DNA from: Ctena decussata
Taxonomy: Eukaryota > Mollusca > Bivalvia > Lucinida > Lucinidae
DNA: 64,000 nt
Reading direction: 5' to 3'
Assembly (NCBI GenBank): GCA_963989385.1
Contig: OZ022501.1
Coordinates: 98,974,502 to 99,038,501 of the forward strand
In this document: piece by piece, positions 1 to 9,139 of the stretch
How the letters are laid out: each line of letters begins with the position of its first letter
Position numbering within the stretch: position 1 is the first letter of the stretch
Position numbers and translations under genes: made by a program
Notes under the pieces: generated by a model
What the model saw: only the letters and a program-made list of their open reading frames with translations
Database searches by the model: none
What the model was told of the DNA's origin: nothing

Positions 1-591
1 AACCTCATCATTACTGTTCCTGTTGGTCTTTTTTCAAAGTTTCTTCATAAACATTTTTGTTATGTCATTGTTTTCATTACTTAATAACAAAGTTGAAAGA
101 ATCGTTACGCGCCCGCTAGCCGCAACGTTTCCGATTTCCTATGGAAATCCCATTAAATGTCTCATTAAAAACAGTTTTTGAAGGAGACGTGGTACCTTTA
201 GTTGTGGCTCAAATTCTCTCATCAGAAAGAATAAAGTTTCAATTTCTTTGGCATGCAGCCTTGCCTAGGGCCTGGTCTAGTATGAAGCACAGACTCAGAG
301 AAATCATTATTCACAGCAAACTTTACATGGGTTTGATCTTGAGCAATTTTAATGATCTTTCTCTGCGATAATGAAAATTACCCCTTACATATTCAAACGA
401 TGTTTGTAGCATGTGTAGTCTTAAGAAACCAAAACAAATAACTCTTTTCAACAGCTAAATGGATACTCTTTTGGACTGAGTAAAAACTAAACTCTCATAA
501 CTTCTGCAGTCGCCACGGCCACATGAGATATTACATGTATAGGAACTATCGTGACTCAGTATAGAAACATAATTTCGAACTGCCTAGGAAG
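1..591. other. unassigned AT-rich stretch
   Basis: I see no gene, RNA or repeat here. A 76-codon open frame on the plus strand (141-371) has no recognisable domain, no splice context and no repeat partner in the window, so I treat it as chance. Confidence 0.4.
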
Positions 592-914
592 CAATCTGCA
601 TGTTTGATAAAGCTGAGTTTTCAGAGTACTTATTCTGCCCACCGGTCCGATAAAGGTTTTCCCAGTCTGATATGTAATTCAGCCCATCACTAATGTCAAT
701 GACATCACGTGAGATACTTCGACATTAAAATGGCGAGTGAGATGTGGCAAAACAGAAAATTTCCCATCCTTTCAGGGCTTATATATCTCTCTTCTTATCC
801 ATCATAGACATATAATAATAATAAAGTGTGACCACTCATTTTCTTAATTAGATCACAAGAAACACGTTGGTGTAAAAATAAATTTGAAATTGCTGATTTT
901 TTTGTTTCACTACA
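592..914 (+). repeat. dispersed repeat R1, copy 1
   Basis: About 320 bp that matches 45520-45840 in the same orientation over its whole length, with small indels. Shared landmarks include TGCATGTTTGATAAAGC at the left, CCGGTCCGATAAA, AAAATGGCGAG and CTCATTTTCTTAATTAGATC near the right. No TIR, tail or target duplication is visible, so the element class is unknown. Its right edge abuts a different repeat (R2) at about 908-920. Confidence 0.8.
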
Positions 915-1349
915 TTGCTGTAAATTTGTGCTATTTTCAGTTTTAAGCCTTAATGGCTGCCCTTATATCAATCACTCCAAAAATAAACAAGAGCATGTGA
1001 GCAGAGGCTCACGTATACCCCCGGCCAGCGCCACCGCCTAATAAAAACACACTTAATACAAAACTTTAAAGCAAATGTTAAATAGCAGACATATGAATGG
1101 ACAATCTATTACAAATCCAGTGGAAGGCCTTTAGACAAATACACAATGGTTCCATTAAAACATGCAAATTATGTAATCTAAAGAAAATACAAATTTAACA
1201 CAAAATTTCAACACAAATTTACATATAGTTCTATGTCAGTGACCTAAAGTCAGCAGCAGCATCCAGATGATGTCAACTAGTCAATTTAAACCTATACCTA
1301 AACCTAGTCACACAGCAATCTGAGAAATCTTTGACATAAATTTTACCAT

Positions 1350-2905
1350 TTATTCCATTGGAGATAGAGATGGAAAAAAGGAAAAAATGCAAAAGAAGGC
1401 CAAAAGAAATCTTAGCATTTTGATTTTCTTTCCTACAATAAACTTGGCCATTCTCAAGATGTAAACAAAATTTGAAGACAGTGGCTCTCTTAGGAACAGA
1501 GAAAACGGTGACAAAAAATAAACTGGAGAGAAAGAAAAATGGACAAACAAAGGGAATGATAAGCAGGAGGCCGATACTCTATTACACCATACAACTAGTC
1601 ATACCCAACATTTACACCAAATTTCAAAATCCTAGCTGTAGTGGTTCCTGAGAAATCTTGGGACAGAAAAAGTTTAATTTCAAAGGAGAGAAAGAAGAAA
1701 TGGACAAATAAAGGGAATGATAAGGAGGAGGAGGCTGATATTTTCTTACACAATTCAACTAGTCATACTCAATCTTTGTAATAAATTTCAAAAACCTATG
1801 TGTAGTTGTTCCTGAGAAATCTATCATAGAAATTTAATTGGAGAGGAAGAAAAAATAGACAAACAAAGGGAATGATAAGCAGAAGAAAGCTAATTGTTCC
1901 TTATATGGTACATCTAGTTATACCCAACATTTGTACCAACCTTATAAATCCTAGCTGTTGTGGTTCCTGAGAAATCTGTGAGAGAAATTTAATTGGGGAG
2001 ACAGAAAAAATGGACAAAGGGAATGATAAGAGAAGGAGGCAGATACTCTCTCACACGGTACATCTAGTAATACCCAACATTTGTACAAAATTTCAAAATC
2101 CTAGCTGTTGTGGTTCCTGAGAAATCTGTGACAGAAATTAAATTGGAGAGAAAGAAAAAATGGACAAACAAAGGGAATGATAAGCAGGAGAAGGCTAATT
2201 GTCTCTTACAAACTACAACTAGTCATACCTAACATTTGTACCAAATTTCAAAATCCTAGCTATTGTGGTTCCTGAGAAATCTGTCACAGAAATTTAATTG
2301 GAGATAAAGAAAAAATAGACAAACAAAGGGAATGATAAGCAGGAGAAGGTCTATTACACAGTACAACTAGTCATACCCAACGTTGGTACCAAATTTCAAA
2401 ATCCTAGCTATTGTGGTTCCTGAGAAATCTGTCACAGAAATTTAATTGGAGAGAAAGAAAAAATGGACAAACAAAGGGAATGATAAGCAGGAGAAGGCTG
2501 ATTGTCTCTTACACAGTACAACTAGTCATACCCAACGTTTGTACCAAATTTCAAAATCCTAGCTATTGTGGTTCCTGAGAAATCTGTGACAGAAATTTAA
2601 TTGGAGAGAAAGAAAAAATGGACAAACAAAAGGAATGATAAGCGGGAGAAGGCTGATTGTCTCTTACACTGTACAACTAGTCATACCCAATGTTTGTACC
2701 AAATTTCAAAATCCTAGCTATTGTGGTTCCTGAGAAATCTGTCACAGAAATTTAATTGGAGAGAAAGAAAAAATGGACAAACAAAGGGAATGATAAGCAG
2801 GAGAAAGCTGATTGTCTCTTACACAGTACAACTAGTCATACCCAACGTTTGTACCAACTTTCAAAATCCTAGCTATTGTGGTTCCTGAGAAATCTGTGAC
2901 AGAAA
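1350..2905 (+). repeat. 155-bp tandem repeat array, about 10 copies
   Basis: The phrase AATTGGAGAGAAAGAAAAAA recurs at 2141, 2296, 2444, 2599 and 2754, with weaker copies at 1521, 1681, 1836 and 1991; most spacings are 155 bp (range 148-160). Left copies are more diverged than right copies, which suggests that recent unit turnover was at the 3' side. It is the core of the 988-2996 element. Confidence 0.92.
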
Positions 2906-2913
2906 AAATGTTA

Positions 2914-2932
2914 ACACACACACACACACACA
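2914..2932 (+). repeat. (CA)n microsatellite
   Basis: An uninterrupted run of alternating A and C directly after the last 155-bp unit, in the position where pearl-like elements carry their microsatellite. Confidence 0.9.
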
Positions 2933-2961
2933 AACATATTAACGGAAAACCCAAAAACTAT

Positions 2962-2995
2962 ATACCCCCTATATACTTCGTATACCGGGGGTATA
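2962..2995 (+). other. terminal hairpin of the 988-2996 element
   Basis: TATACCCCC pairs with GGGGGTATA around an inner GTATAC segment. A hairpin just inside the 3' end is a standard Helitron/Helentron feature. Confidence 0.65.
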
Positions 2996-3243
2996 ATAAG
3001 CATACATTCAAGTTGTAATTTCTATTTGCATTTTTAAGAGATAGGTATGTTGAACCATTCAATAGCAAAAGTTGAATTCAGAATTATTGCTGACATTAAA
3101 TATCAACAATTGTATAGTACTGGTGGTGGCTGGAAAAGTTGAGAAACCACATTCTCCAGTTTTTTACTTTATTTGATATTTATTCAGATACATATCCTCA
3201 TTATCTTATAAATTATTTTGTAGTACAAAGTAGCATCCCCCTA

Positions 3244-3742
3244 CTTTATAAATGTAGTAATATCAAGGCCTAGCAGATGGTTTAAGTTTCATGACAAAGC
3301 CAGATCCAATTTACCTTGGTATCATGGAACCCTTGGTACCATGAGACCGGACTATACAGTGCCCTATCTGCAAGGATCCGCGCGCTTAAGTGCCCTTTTC
3401 TGAGAAAATTGACCATGCCCTTTTTCACTTCTGGGGGAAACACTACAAGCGCTACAAGACTGGACTGGCCCAGTGATGCTGTGTGTTTTTACTGACACTT
3501 ACAGTAAGATGCCTGCCTCGTTTCATTAGAGACTTATCATCAGATGGCTGCCTCTTTTCTTTTAATTTATAACAAAATATTACAATTACACTTTGGTGTC
3601 CCTGCCGTTGTGTTTGCTAGATTCCGTATGAGGCATAGCCCTTCCGCAGTACCAACTTTCAAAAACTTCAAAAATGTTTATTTCTTGCAACCTTTTTCTG
3701 TACATTGTTTTTCTAAACTAGAATCTATATGATAAACAGATC
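3244..3742. other. unassigned stretch
   Basis: Nothing identifiable. A 62-codon frame at 3544-3732 has no recognisable domain. Confidence 0.35.
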
Positions 3743-3870
3743 ATTACATGGGGTTTTCATTATCACCCGATTTATCAGCCCTCAACCAATATTGGACCTT
3801 GGGCAAGCCCTCGGTCTGATATTGGAGGCTCGGGCTGATAAATTGGGTGATAACGAAAACCCCATGTAAT
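3743..3870. mobile_element. foldback MITE (near-perfect palindrome)
   Basis: ATTACATGGGGTTTTC at the left is answered by GAAAACCCCATGTAAT at the right, and pairing continues inward through TTATCACCCGATTTATCAGCCC and its complement to a central CCAATATTGG...CCAATATCAG segment. About 128 bp, nearly all stem. Weak pairing extends a few bases beyond each end. No coding potential. Confidence 0.85.
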
Positions 3871-4329
3871 AATCTCTATTTAACATGTTTACTGTAACTT
3901 CTGGCACACAACCATTATTGTCATAAGTCTTCTCTCACTTCAGAATGTTTGGTTGTCTTAAGGTGTTTTGGTACAATCTTTTTCCACCTTTTTTGCCATT
4001 TCTGTGACTTCCTGTTTGCTTCCCTTGGCTACAAAGCCCTTCCAAAATGGGGTCCACTCTTTAAGGAAGAACTTGCTTCTTCAGGAGCATATTCTTCCCT
4101 TTAAGAACAGACTCCCACTGAAAAGAGAGAAAAGAAAGAAAATGGCAGCTCTTTCTCCTGAAAGAGTACCCATTTACCTTACAGTGTATGGATACACCGC
4201 CATGTTTTTCCACCACTTTCACCATGGGCAACACCTTCCATAACCTCCGGTTTGCTTCCTGAGATGAGGTAGCCCTTTTAAAATGGTATCCAATCTTCAA
4301 GAAATGACCTCAATTGAAAAGGGAGGCAA
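3871..4329. other. unassigned stretch
   Basis: Contains short repeated phrases (CCCTTTAAGAA, CCCTTTTAAAATGG) resembling the 31.6-kb foldback family, but no clear ends. Overlapping frames on both strands (91 and 79 codons) look like chance. Confidence 0.3.
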
Positions 4330-4769
4330 CAAGAGCTGTCACCAGACAACATAGCTTGCCTGAATTTGTTCTTGCACATCACACAGTTGCTACGGTGGTG
4401 TAAACTGCTATGCATAAAATGCATAAAACTTCAGGCAAGCATGTCCATAAGGACAACACATTGATAAACAAAAGCTATCTCAGAAATAAGTGTCAAAATA
4501 AAATTTAAATACAAAACTAGAAAATTGTGTCTGTAAGACACTAATGATGCCCCTGTGCAGCACCTGTCACATGACATGTATATATCCATAAAGTACCTAC
4601 AAAGAATCCATTGAAAACAAACCCTACCAGGTAAAAAATTGCCCAAAAAGACTAAGTTAACAAGAGGTCCAAGATGGACCTAAATCGCTCACCTGAGTTA
4701 TGATGAAATAACTTGGAAGATCATCTATTTGATGATGGTTCAATTGGAGCAGTTTTGCACTTTCTAATC

Positions 4770-5860
4770 TGTATTCTGACAAAGTTTCATGAAGATTGGA
4801 TCAAAACTTTGCCCACTAGAGTGTACACAATGTTTTTCTAAGATCTGACCTGGCGATCTAGTTTTTGGTCAGACATTATTCAGTTTCAAACTTGGCCTAC
4901 ATTTCATGAAGATAAACATTCTGACAAAGTTTCATGAAGATTCAATGCAAAATAAAGCCACAAGTGTATACACAAGGCTTTTCTATGATTTGACCTAGTG
5001 ACCTAGTTTTTGACCTGACATGACCCAGTTTCAAACCTGGCCTAGATTTCAAACCTGGCCCAGATTTCATTAAGATAATCATTCTGACAAAGTTTCATGA
5101 AGATTGGATTATAACTGTGCCCTCTGAAGTATCCACAATGTTTTTCTAAGGTTTGACCTAGTAACCTAGTTTTTGATCCAACATGACCCAGTTGCATCCT
5201 CAGTCTAGATTTGTTGGAGATAAACATTTTGACAAAGTTTCATGAAGATTGGAACAAAACTGTGCCCTCTAGAGCATTCACATGGTTTTTCTAAGATCTG
5301 ACCTAGAGACCTAGTTTTTGACCTGACATGACCTAGTTTCAAATTTGGTCTATATTTCAAAAAGATAAGCATTCTGACAAAGTTTCATGAAGATTGGATC
5401 ATAACTGTGCCCTCTAGATTGTGCACAAGATTTTTCTAAGATTTGACCTTGTGACCTAGTTTTTTACCCCACATGACTCAGTTTCAATCTTGGCCTAGAT
5501 TGTATAAGGATAAACATTCTGACAAAGTTTCATGAAGATTGGATTATAACTGTGCCCCCTAGAGTGTACACAAGGTTTTTCTAAGATTTGACCTAGTGTC
5601 CTAGTTTTTGACCCCACATGACTCAGTTTCAATCTTGGCCTAGATTGTATAAGGATAAACATTCTGACAAAGTTTCATGAAGATTGGATCATAACCGTGC
5701 CCTCTAGAGTGTCTACAAAGTTTTTCTAAGATTTGACCTAGTGACCTAGTTTTGACCCCACATGACCCAGTTTCAAATTTGGTCTAGATTTCATTAAGAT
5801 AAACATTCTGACAAAGTTTCATGAGGATTGGATCAAAACTGTGCCCTCTGTGTCATTCTA
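4770..5860 (+). repeat. 145-bp tandem repeat core of element A
   Basis: CTGACAAAGTTTCATGAAGA recurs at 5084, 5230, 5374, 5519, 5664 and 5808 with 144-146 bp spacing, and in weaker form further left. The unit also carries GACCTAGTGACCTAGTTTTTGAC. Short chance reading frames on the minus strand are by-products of the repeat. Confidence 0.9.
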
Positions 5861-5870
5861 AGATTTATTT

Positions 5871-6310
5871 CTATTTTTAGCTCTGGTGGCCATTTTGTTT
5901 AGCGGAGTGGAACCATTTTAGCAATTTTGGTTCAGGGCCATGAGTCAATCATTTCTGTGAAATTATTTTGAAATTGAGCCATTGGCTTCGGAGATGTCTT
6001 TTAAAGGTTTTTCAATTTTTAGATTTCTATTTTTAGCTCTGGCGGCCATTTTGTTCAGCGGAGTGGAACCGTTTTAGCAATTTTGGTTAAGGGCAATGAG
6101 TCAAACATTTATGTGAAATTTTTTTGAAATCGATATATTGGCTTCAGAGGAGGTGTCGTTTAAAGGTTTTTCTATTTTTAGCTCTGGCGGCCATTTTGTT
6201 CAGCGGAGCGTAACCATTTTAGCAATTTTGGTTCAGGCCTATATCAGAAACATTTGTGTGAAATTATTTTGAAATTGGCCTATTGGTCTAGGAGGAGATG
6301 TCGTTTGAAG
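5871..6310 (+). repeat. second tandem block of element A, three copies
   Basis: CTATTTTTAGCTCTGG begins copies at about 5871, 6028 and 6172. Each copy contains GCCATTTTGTT(C/T)AGCGGAG and ends near GAGGAGATGTCGTTT. It separates the 145-bp core from the microsatellite. Confidence 0.85.
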
Positions 6311-6322
6311 AAATTGTTGAAG

Positions 6323-6413
6323 ACGGACGGACGGACGGAAGGACAGACGGACGGACGATGGACGACTATCGATCACAATAGCTCACCTTGAGCACTTCGT
6401 GCTCAGGTGAGCT
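6323..6413 (+). other. ACGG microsatellite and 3' hairpin of element A
   Basis: An (ACGG)n tract at 6323-6358 is followed at 6380-6413 by a hairpin: AGCTCACC-T-TGAGCAC, loop TTC, GTGCTCA-GGTGAGCT. The stem is perfect except for one bulged T. This pairing of tract and hairpin marks the element's 3' end. Confidence 0.88.
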
Positions 6414-6971
6414 AAAAAGGCTGTGATTCTGTCAAAATTAATTCTAGATCTATCAAAATGCCTCATGCACATCTTCAAATATGTCCACAATATGTAGACA
6501 AGGTTTGAAAAAGATCCACTGAAAACTGTGGAGCAAGTTGATAACACAAACTCCATACAATGCGAAAATTTCCCTAGAATGACTAAGTTCAAAAGGCCAT
6601 AATTCTGTCAAAATTAACTCTAGGTCCACTAGGTATCACTAGCCAGGTTATACTATGTTGTAAATAAACACTGAATTATTATATTATTTTGCGAGTAAAA
6701 ATTGTATGTTTTAAAATTTGATAATATATGGTAAAACAAAAAGTAGAAACAAGAGCTGTCGCCCGACAGCATAGCTCGCCTGAATTGGTGCTTGCCCATC
6801 ACATAGCCGCTATGGTGGTGTGGACTGTTATGCATAAAACTTCAGGCAAGCATGTACAAAATTAAAACACATTTATAAACAAAAGCTATCTCAGAAATGT
6901 CTTAAAATAAAATTAAAATAAAATAAATGAAAAAAAAATTCCAAGTCCATGAGCTTGAGGTAAAAAAAAAA

Positions 6972-7036
6972 CTGAGGGGTGGGGGGTGGGTGGGGGGTGG
7001 GGGTTGGGGGAGGGGGGGGGGGGGGTAGGGGGGAGG
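6972..7036 (+). repeat. long G-rich tract, quadruplex-prone
   Basis: About 60 bases that are almost all G with single T or A breaks, including an uninterrupted run of more than ten G. It has many GGG runs with one-base loops, the pattern expected to fold into G-quadruplexes. Confidence 0.85.
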
Positions 7037-7154
7037 CTAAGCTGTACCATCAACCATTATCTAACATCAGTCCAAGTATTAGTATCAACTGAGTCCATCA
7101 TCGTGGCACTGTGAAATTATGTCTTCATAAATATAAAACTTTAACCAAAATCTT

Positions 7155-7830
7155 TAAGACAAAATTCTAAGTTGATGACCTTGACTTCAAGGTCATCCAG
7201 TGGGCTAAGTATAAGGTGTTTTGTAAAAACTCAAAAAAGTGTCTAACATCAGTTCAAGTATAAACTAAATCTCTGCAAAGCATTATGAATCAGTATGCAA
7301 ATACAAAACTTTAATAAAGACAAAAATTTCCTAAGTCCCTGACCTTGACATCAAGGTCACTGAGCGGGGTTGGGGTAGTATTCTGTAGCTCTAGCTACAG
7401 GGCAAATATAAAAAGAATTCATCAATGGGTTCAGGAAATATGTGTCTTTAAAAGACTTTAACCAAAACATCCAATCAATAAAAAGACAATTTTCTAAGTC
7501 CATGACCTTGACATCAAGGTCACTGAGGGGGGTGGGGGTAGTACCTTCAAAAACTTTAGACCAATATCTAACTTCAGTGCAAGTATCAAAGGAATCCATC
7601 CATGGGTTAAGGAGATATTGGGCTTTATAAAACTTTAACCAAAACATCCAGTCCAAAAAAACTCCCAATTTTCTAAGTCCATGACCTTGACATCAAGGTC
7701 ACGGAGTGGGGTGGGGGTGGTACCCTGATAAACTTTGGACCAATATCTAACTACAGTGCAAGTATCAAAAGAATCCATCCATGGGTTAAGGAGATATAGG
7801 TCTTTAAAAAACTTTAACCAAAACATCCAA
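7155..7830 (+). repeat. degenerate 165-180 bp tandem units of element C
   Basis: CTAAGTCCATGACCTTGACA and GACATCAAGGTCAC recur at about 7331, 7494 and 7673, with a weaker copy near 7165. Each unit ends with ACTTTAACCAAAACATCCA. Confidence 0.85.
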
Positions 7831-7934
7831 TTCGAACGCCGACGCGGACGCGGACGCTGACGCGGACGCTGACGCGGACGCCGACGCCGTGGTGACAACA
7901 ATAGCTCTTCCTGAACTTTCGTTCAGGCGAGCTA

Positions 7935-8947
7935 AAAAATGGATTCAGAATAAAATTTAAATTAATTATGCAAATTTTCATACATGTGATCATCGGGGAG
8001 TCTCCAGAAATGTAGCCCAGCTCCCGGGCTCCCGGAAAGCCTTCAAAATCTCCCCGATGCTGAGTTTTCCCTTCATAATTTTTTTCTGATACCCCTTTTT
8101 CAATGCCATGCCCTTTTTCCCTGCCAGTAAGGAGATATCCACATATCTATTGGAGATATCCACATGTGTATTCACAGCATCAAATATTGTATTGACTGTG
8201 CAATAAACAAACACATCATGTCTGTTGACATTAATCCCATTATTCAGGTCACTATTAAACTCACAGACCTGTGAAAACACATGGTTGTGTTTTACCAACG
8301 AATGTGTTAAGAAGATATGTCACGTGAAAAGAAGCCGATAGCCCTTAAGCCCTGTTTCACAACTACACATAATAAACATGAGCAATACAGTCGGAGACTT
8401 GTTTTCACTGCTTAGATTCCTTTAGACGCATACACAATAGATGCAAAACTCTGTTTAGACTGCACAAAGGTGCAGGCTGATCGGTGTCTTAACTTGTCAC
8501 TCACTCCGTAAGGTAGTTTTCCCCGAAGTGCAAATTATATCTGGATTATTATATATGGCGGATAACTTTGATCATTAATGGTGTAAAGTTAGGCATGAAA
8601 GTTTTGATATTTCTGACTTGTACATTGGTATAGTTAGTGTCAAAAACAGAATTTGAACAGTGTTATTTACATTTTTATCAGTTTTTACAGCTCTGAGTAC
8701 CTGTAAGCAAAACTTATTTGTTTATAAAAGAAGATAATTAGATAAATGGAAATAGAAATTTCAAGGGAGGCAAATCTGTATGAAATCTGAAGTATACCCT
8801 TTTGCAAATTAAAGCTAGATTCTGTGCCAGACAGATACCAAAATAATGATCCAAATAACAGTCATATAATAATAAATGAATAATTATAATAATTAAAGAA
8901 AGGAGGTTGTTGGTTTTTTGTTGTTTTTTGTTTGTTCGGTTTTAAAA
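7935..8947. other. unassigned stretch
   Basis: No gene or repeat recognised. A 102-codon minus-strand frame (7990-8298) has no known domain and no start or splice support. The phrase TCCCCGATG appears twice in inverted arrangement around 7995-8060. Confidence 0.35.
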
Positions 8948-9139
8948 TAATGCACCAGTCATTTGCAACCACGGGCCCCCTGGGGCCGGGGAATAGCTGG
9001 GATATTGACTTTTCATTCTGCAAAGCCCTGGTATATGCCCTGCACTGTGGGGACATTTTTTATGTCAAATCCCTGGTAAATGTCTCCCCCCCCCCCCCCC
9101 CCACACCCCCAGGGGATCATATGAATATAAAAATCCATA

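Larger units (their letters stand above)
988..2996 (+). mobile_element. Helitron/Helentron-like non-autonomous element with 155-bp core repeats
   Basis: The ends are fixed by the empty homologue at 14.5 kb: the element runs from CAAGAGCATG to GGGGGTATAA, sits between A and T, and makes no target duplication, which is how Helitrons insert. After the start comes a short hairpin (GTGAGC/GCTCAC) and GTATACCCCCGG; the right end carries the inverse, CCGGGGGTATA, inside a hairpin. Between them are about ten 155-bp tandem units and a CA microsatellite. This order (start, core repeats, microsatellite, terminal hairpin) is that of the bivalve 'pearl' elements. No Rep or helicase coding is present, so it would need an autonomous partner. 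Confidence 0.75.
908..3243 (+). repeat. dispersed repeat R2, copy 1, split by an insertion
   Basis: The outer parts (908-987 and 2997-3243) are the reverse complement of 14512-14618 and 12405-12623. The copy at 12.4-14.6 kb lacks the insertion found here, so it shows the unoccupied target. Rejoining 987 to 2997 reproduces that uninterrupted sequence base for base around the junction (CCAAAAATAAATAAGCAT). R2 is about 320 bp; its own class is unknown. Confidence 0.85.
4661..6414 (+). mobile_element. pearl/HINE-like element A, CAAGAGGTCC family
   Basis: Starts CAAGAGGTCCAAGATGGACC, followed by a CTCACCTGAG motif, about eight 145-bp tandem units, three copies of a second repeat containing GGCGGCCATTTTGTT, an ACGG microsatellite and a 3' hairpin that ends AGGTGAGCT. 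It is nested in the 4330-6640 element. A second full copy lies at 12624-14511 and is very similar throughout, including the number and order of repeat blocks, so both derive from the same long variant. Confidence 0.85.
4330..6640 (+). mobile_element. Helitron-like element, CAAGAGCTGTC family, copy interrupted by another element
   Basis: The left end (CAAGAGCTGTC...) and the next 120 bp match the start of the element at 6750, including the CTTCAGGCAAGCATGT phrase. The sequence continues to GACTAAGTT at about 4657, is interrupted by the 4661-6414 element, and resumes with AAGGCTGTGATTCTGTCAAAATTAA. That phrase recurs at 6590-6615 next to an uninterrupted GACTAAGTTCAAAAGGCCATAATT, which shows the original continuity. 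No terminal hairpin is seen, so the 3' end is missing or diverged. Confidence 0.6.
6750..7934 (+). mobile_element. Helitron-like element C, CAAGAGCTGTC family, full length
   Basis: Begins CAAGAGCTGTCGCCCGACAG, with an early hairpin of GTCGCCCGAC type, then four or five degenerate 165-180 bp units, a GACGCG-type microsatellite (7836-7889), and a terminal hairpin (7903-7933) in which CCTGAAC pairs with GTTCAGG and the flanks are AGCT and AGCT. It has the same plan as element A but unrelated core sequence. Reading frames of 88-103 codons on its minus strand simply restate the repeat and are not genes. Confidence 0.78.

Noticed and set aside
6380..6413. Bacterial-style intrinsic terminator (hairpin and following A/T run)
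   Set aside because: It is the conserved 3' hairpin of a Helitron-like element in a eukaryotic genome.
7357..7901. Minus-strand frames of 88-103 codons with repeated LKFYKAQYLLNPWMDSFDTC
   Set aside because: Translations of the tandem repeats of element C.
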